Source of the DNA: Cyclostephanos tholiformis
Lineage: Eukaryota > Bacillariophyta > Thalassiosirophyceae > Thalassiosirales > Thalassiosiraceae
Assembly (NCBI GenBank): GCA_036939975.1
Contig: JALLPB010000362.1
Location: forward strand, 1 to 17,005
DNA: 17,005 nt
Reading direction: 5' to 3'
Shown here piece by piece: positions 16,945 through 17,005 of this stretch. Both the position numbers and the translations under genes were made by a program. A model generated the notes under the pieces. That model saw only the letters and a program-made list of their open reading frames with translations. It was not told the DNA's origin and searched no databases. Positions within the stretch are counted from its first letter, which is position 1. Every line of letters starts with the position of its first letter.

Positions 16945-17005
16945 GACATATTTAGATTTCCCTTTCGGGTTACGAAAATCACAACTTTTACTAGTAAAAA
17001 AGTAT

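Noticed and set aside
14779..17005. tRNA or other structured RNA genes in the 3' AT-rich region
   Set aside because: I looked for acceptor/anticodon-like pairing and box A/B-type words by eye and found nothing convincing.

Overview
The window looks like nuclear DNA of a photosynthetic stramenopile, most likely a diatom. Four things point that way. The host genes have short GT-AG introns. One predicted protein has a signal peptide ending in a phenylalanine-type (ASAFAP-like) plastid cleavage motif. The left half is made of Ty1/copia sequences whose domain wording matches copia lineages known from diatoms. G/C homopolymers recur throughout. Species cannot be told from the sequence alone.

Layout. 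Positions 1-926 hold a plus-strand open frame of unknown function and its leader, next to a 927-1009 spacer. Positions 1010 to about 8350 are a minus-strand composite of two different, dead Ty1/copia retrotransposons. Element A (about 8350-3745) supplies leader, gag, aspartic protease and the start of integrase. Element B (about 3744-1010) supplies a second integrase, reverse transcriptase and most of RNase H. The two meet inside their integrase regions, and no LTR pair is visible. Positions 8351-8615 are an AT-rich intergenic region with an imperfect inverted repeat.

The host gene block is 8616-14778. It contains a plus-strand, probably plastid-targeted LON-domain protein (8616-10085) and a convergent minus-strand RRM protein resembling RBM18 (10270-11091). 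Divergent from the latter is a four-exon, plus-strand ABC half-transporter of 981 residues (11462-14778). The exon phases fit exactly and all nucleotide-binding motifs are present.

Positions 14779-17005 are AT-richer and have no intact gene. They contain a fragment of a pogo/Tigger-like DDE transposase (15729-15870), an unidentified decayed plus-strand coding stretch (15873-16167), and a decayed minus-strand gene with an in-frame stop and frameshifts (16211-16944).

The most notable observations are three. The two copia families are fused in integrase. Element A keeps about 4.1 kb of one reading frame interrupted only by TGA codons. In element B, two arginine-to-TGA changes and two catalytic Asp-to-Asn changes all fit decay of methylated CpG. 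I saw no convincing new defence or metabolic system; the host genes appear to be ordinary, independent cellular genes.
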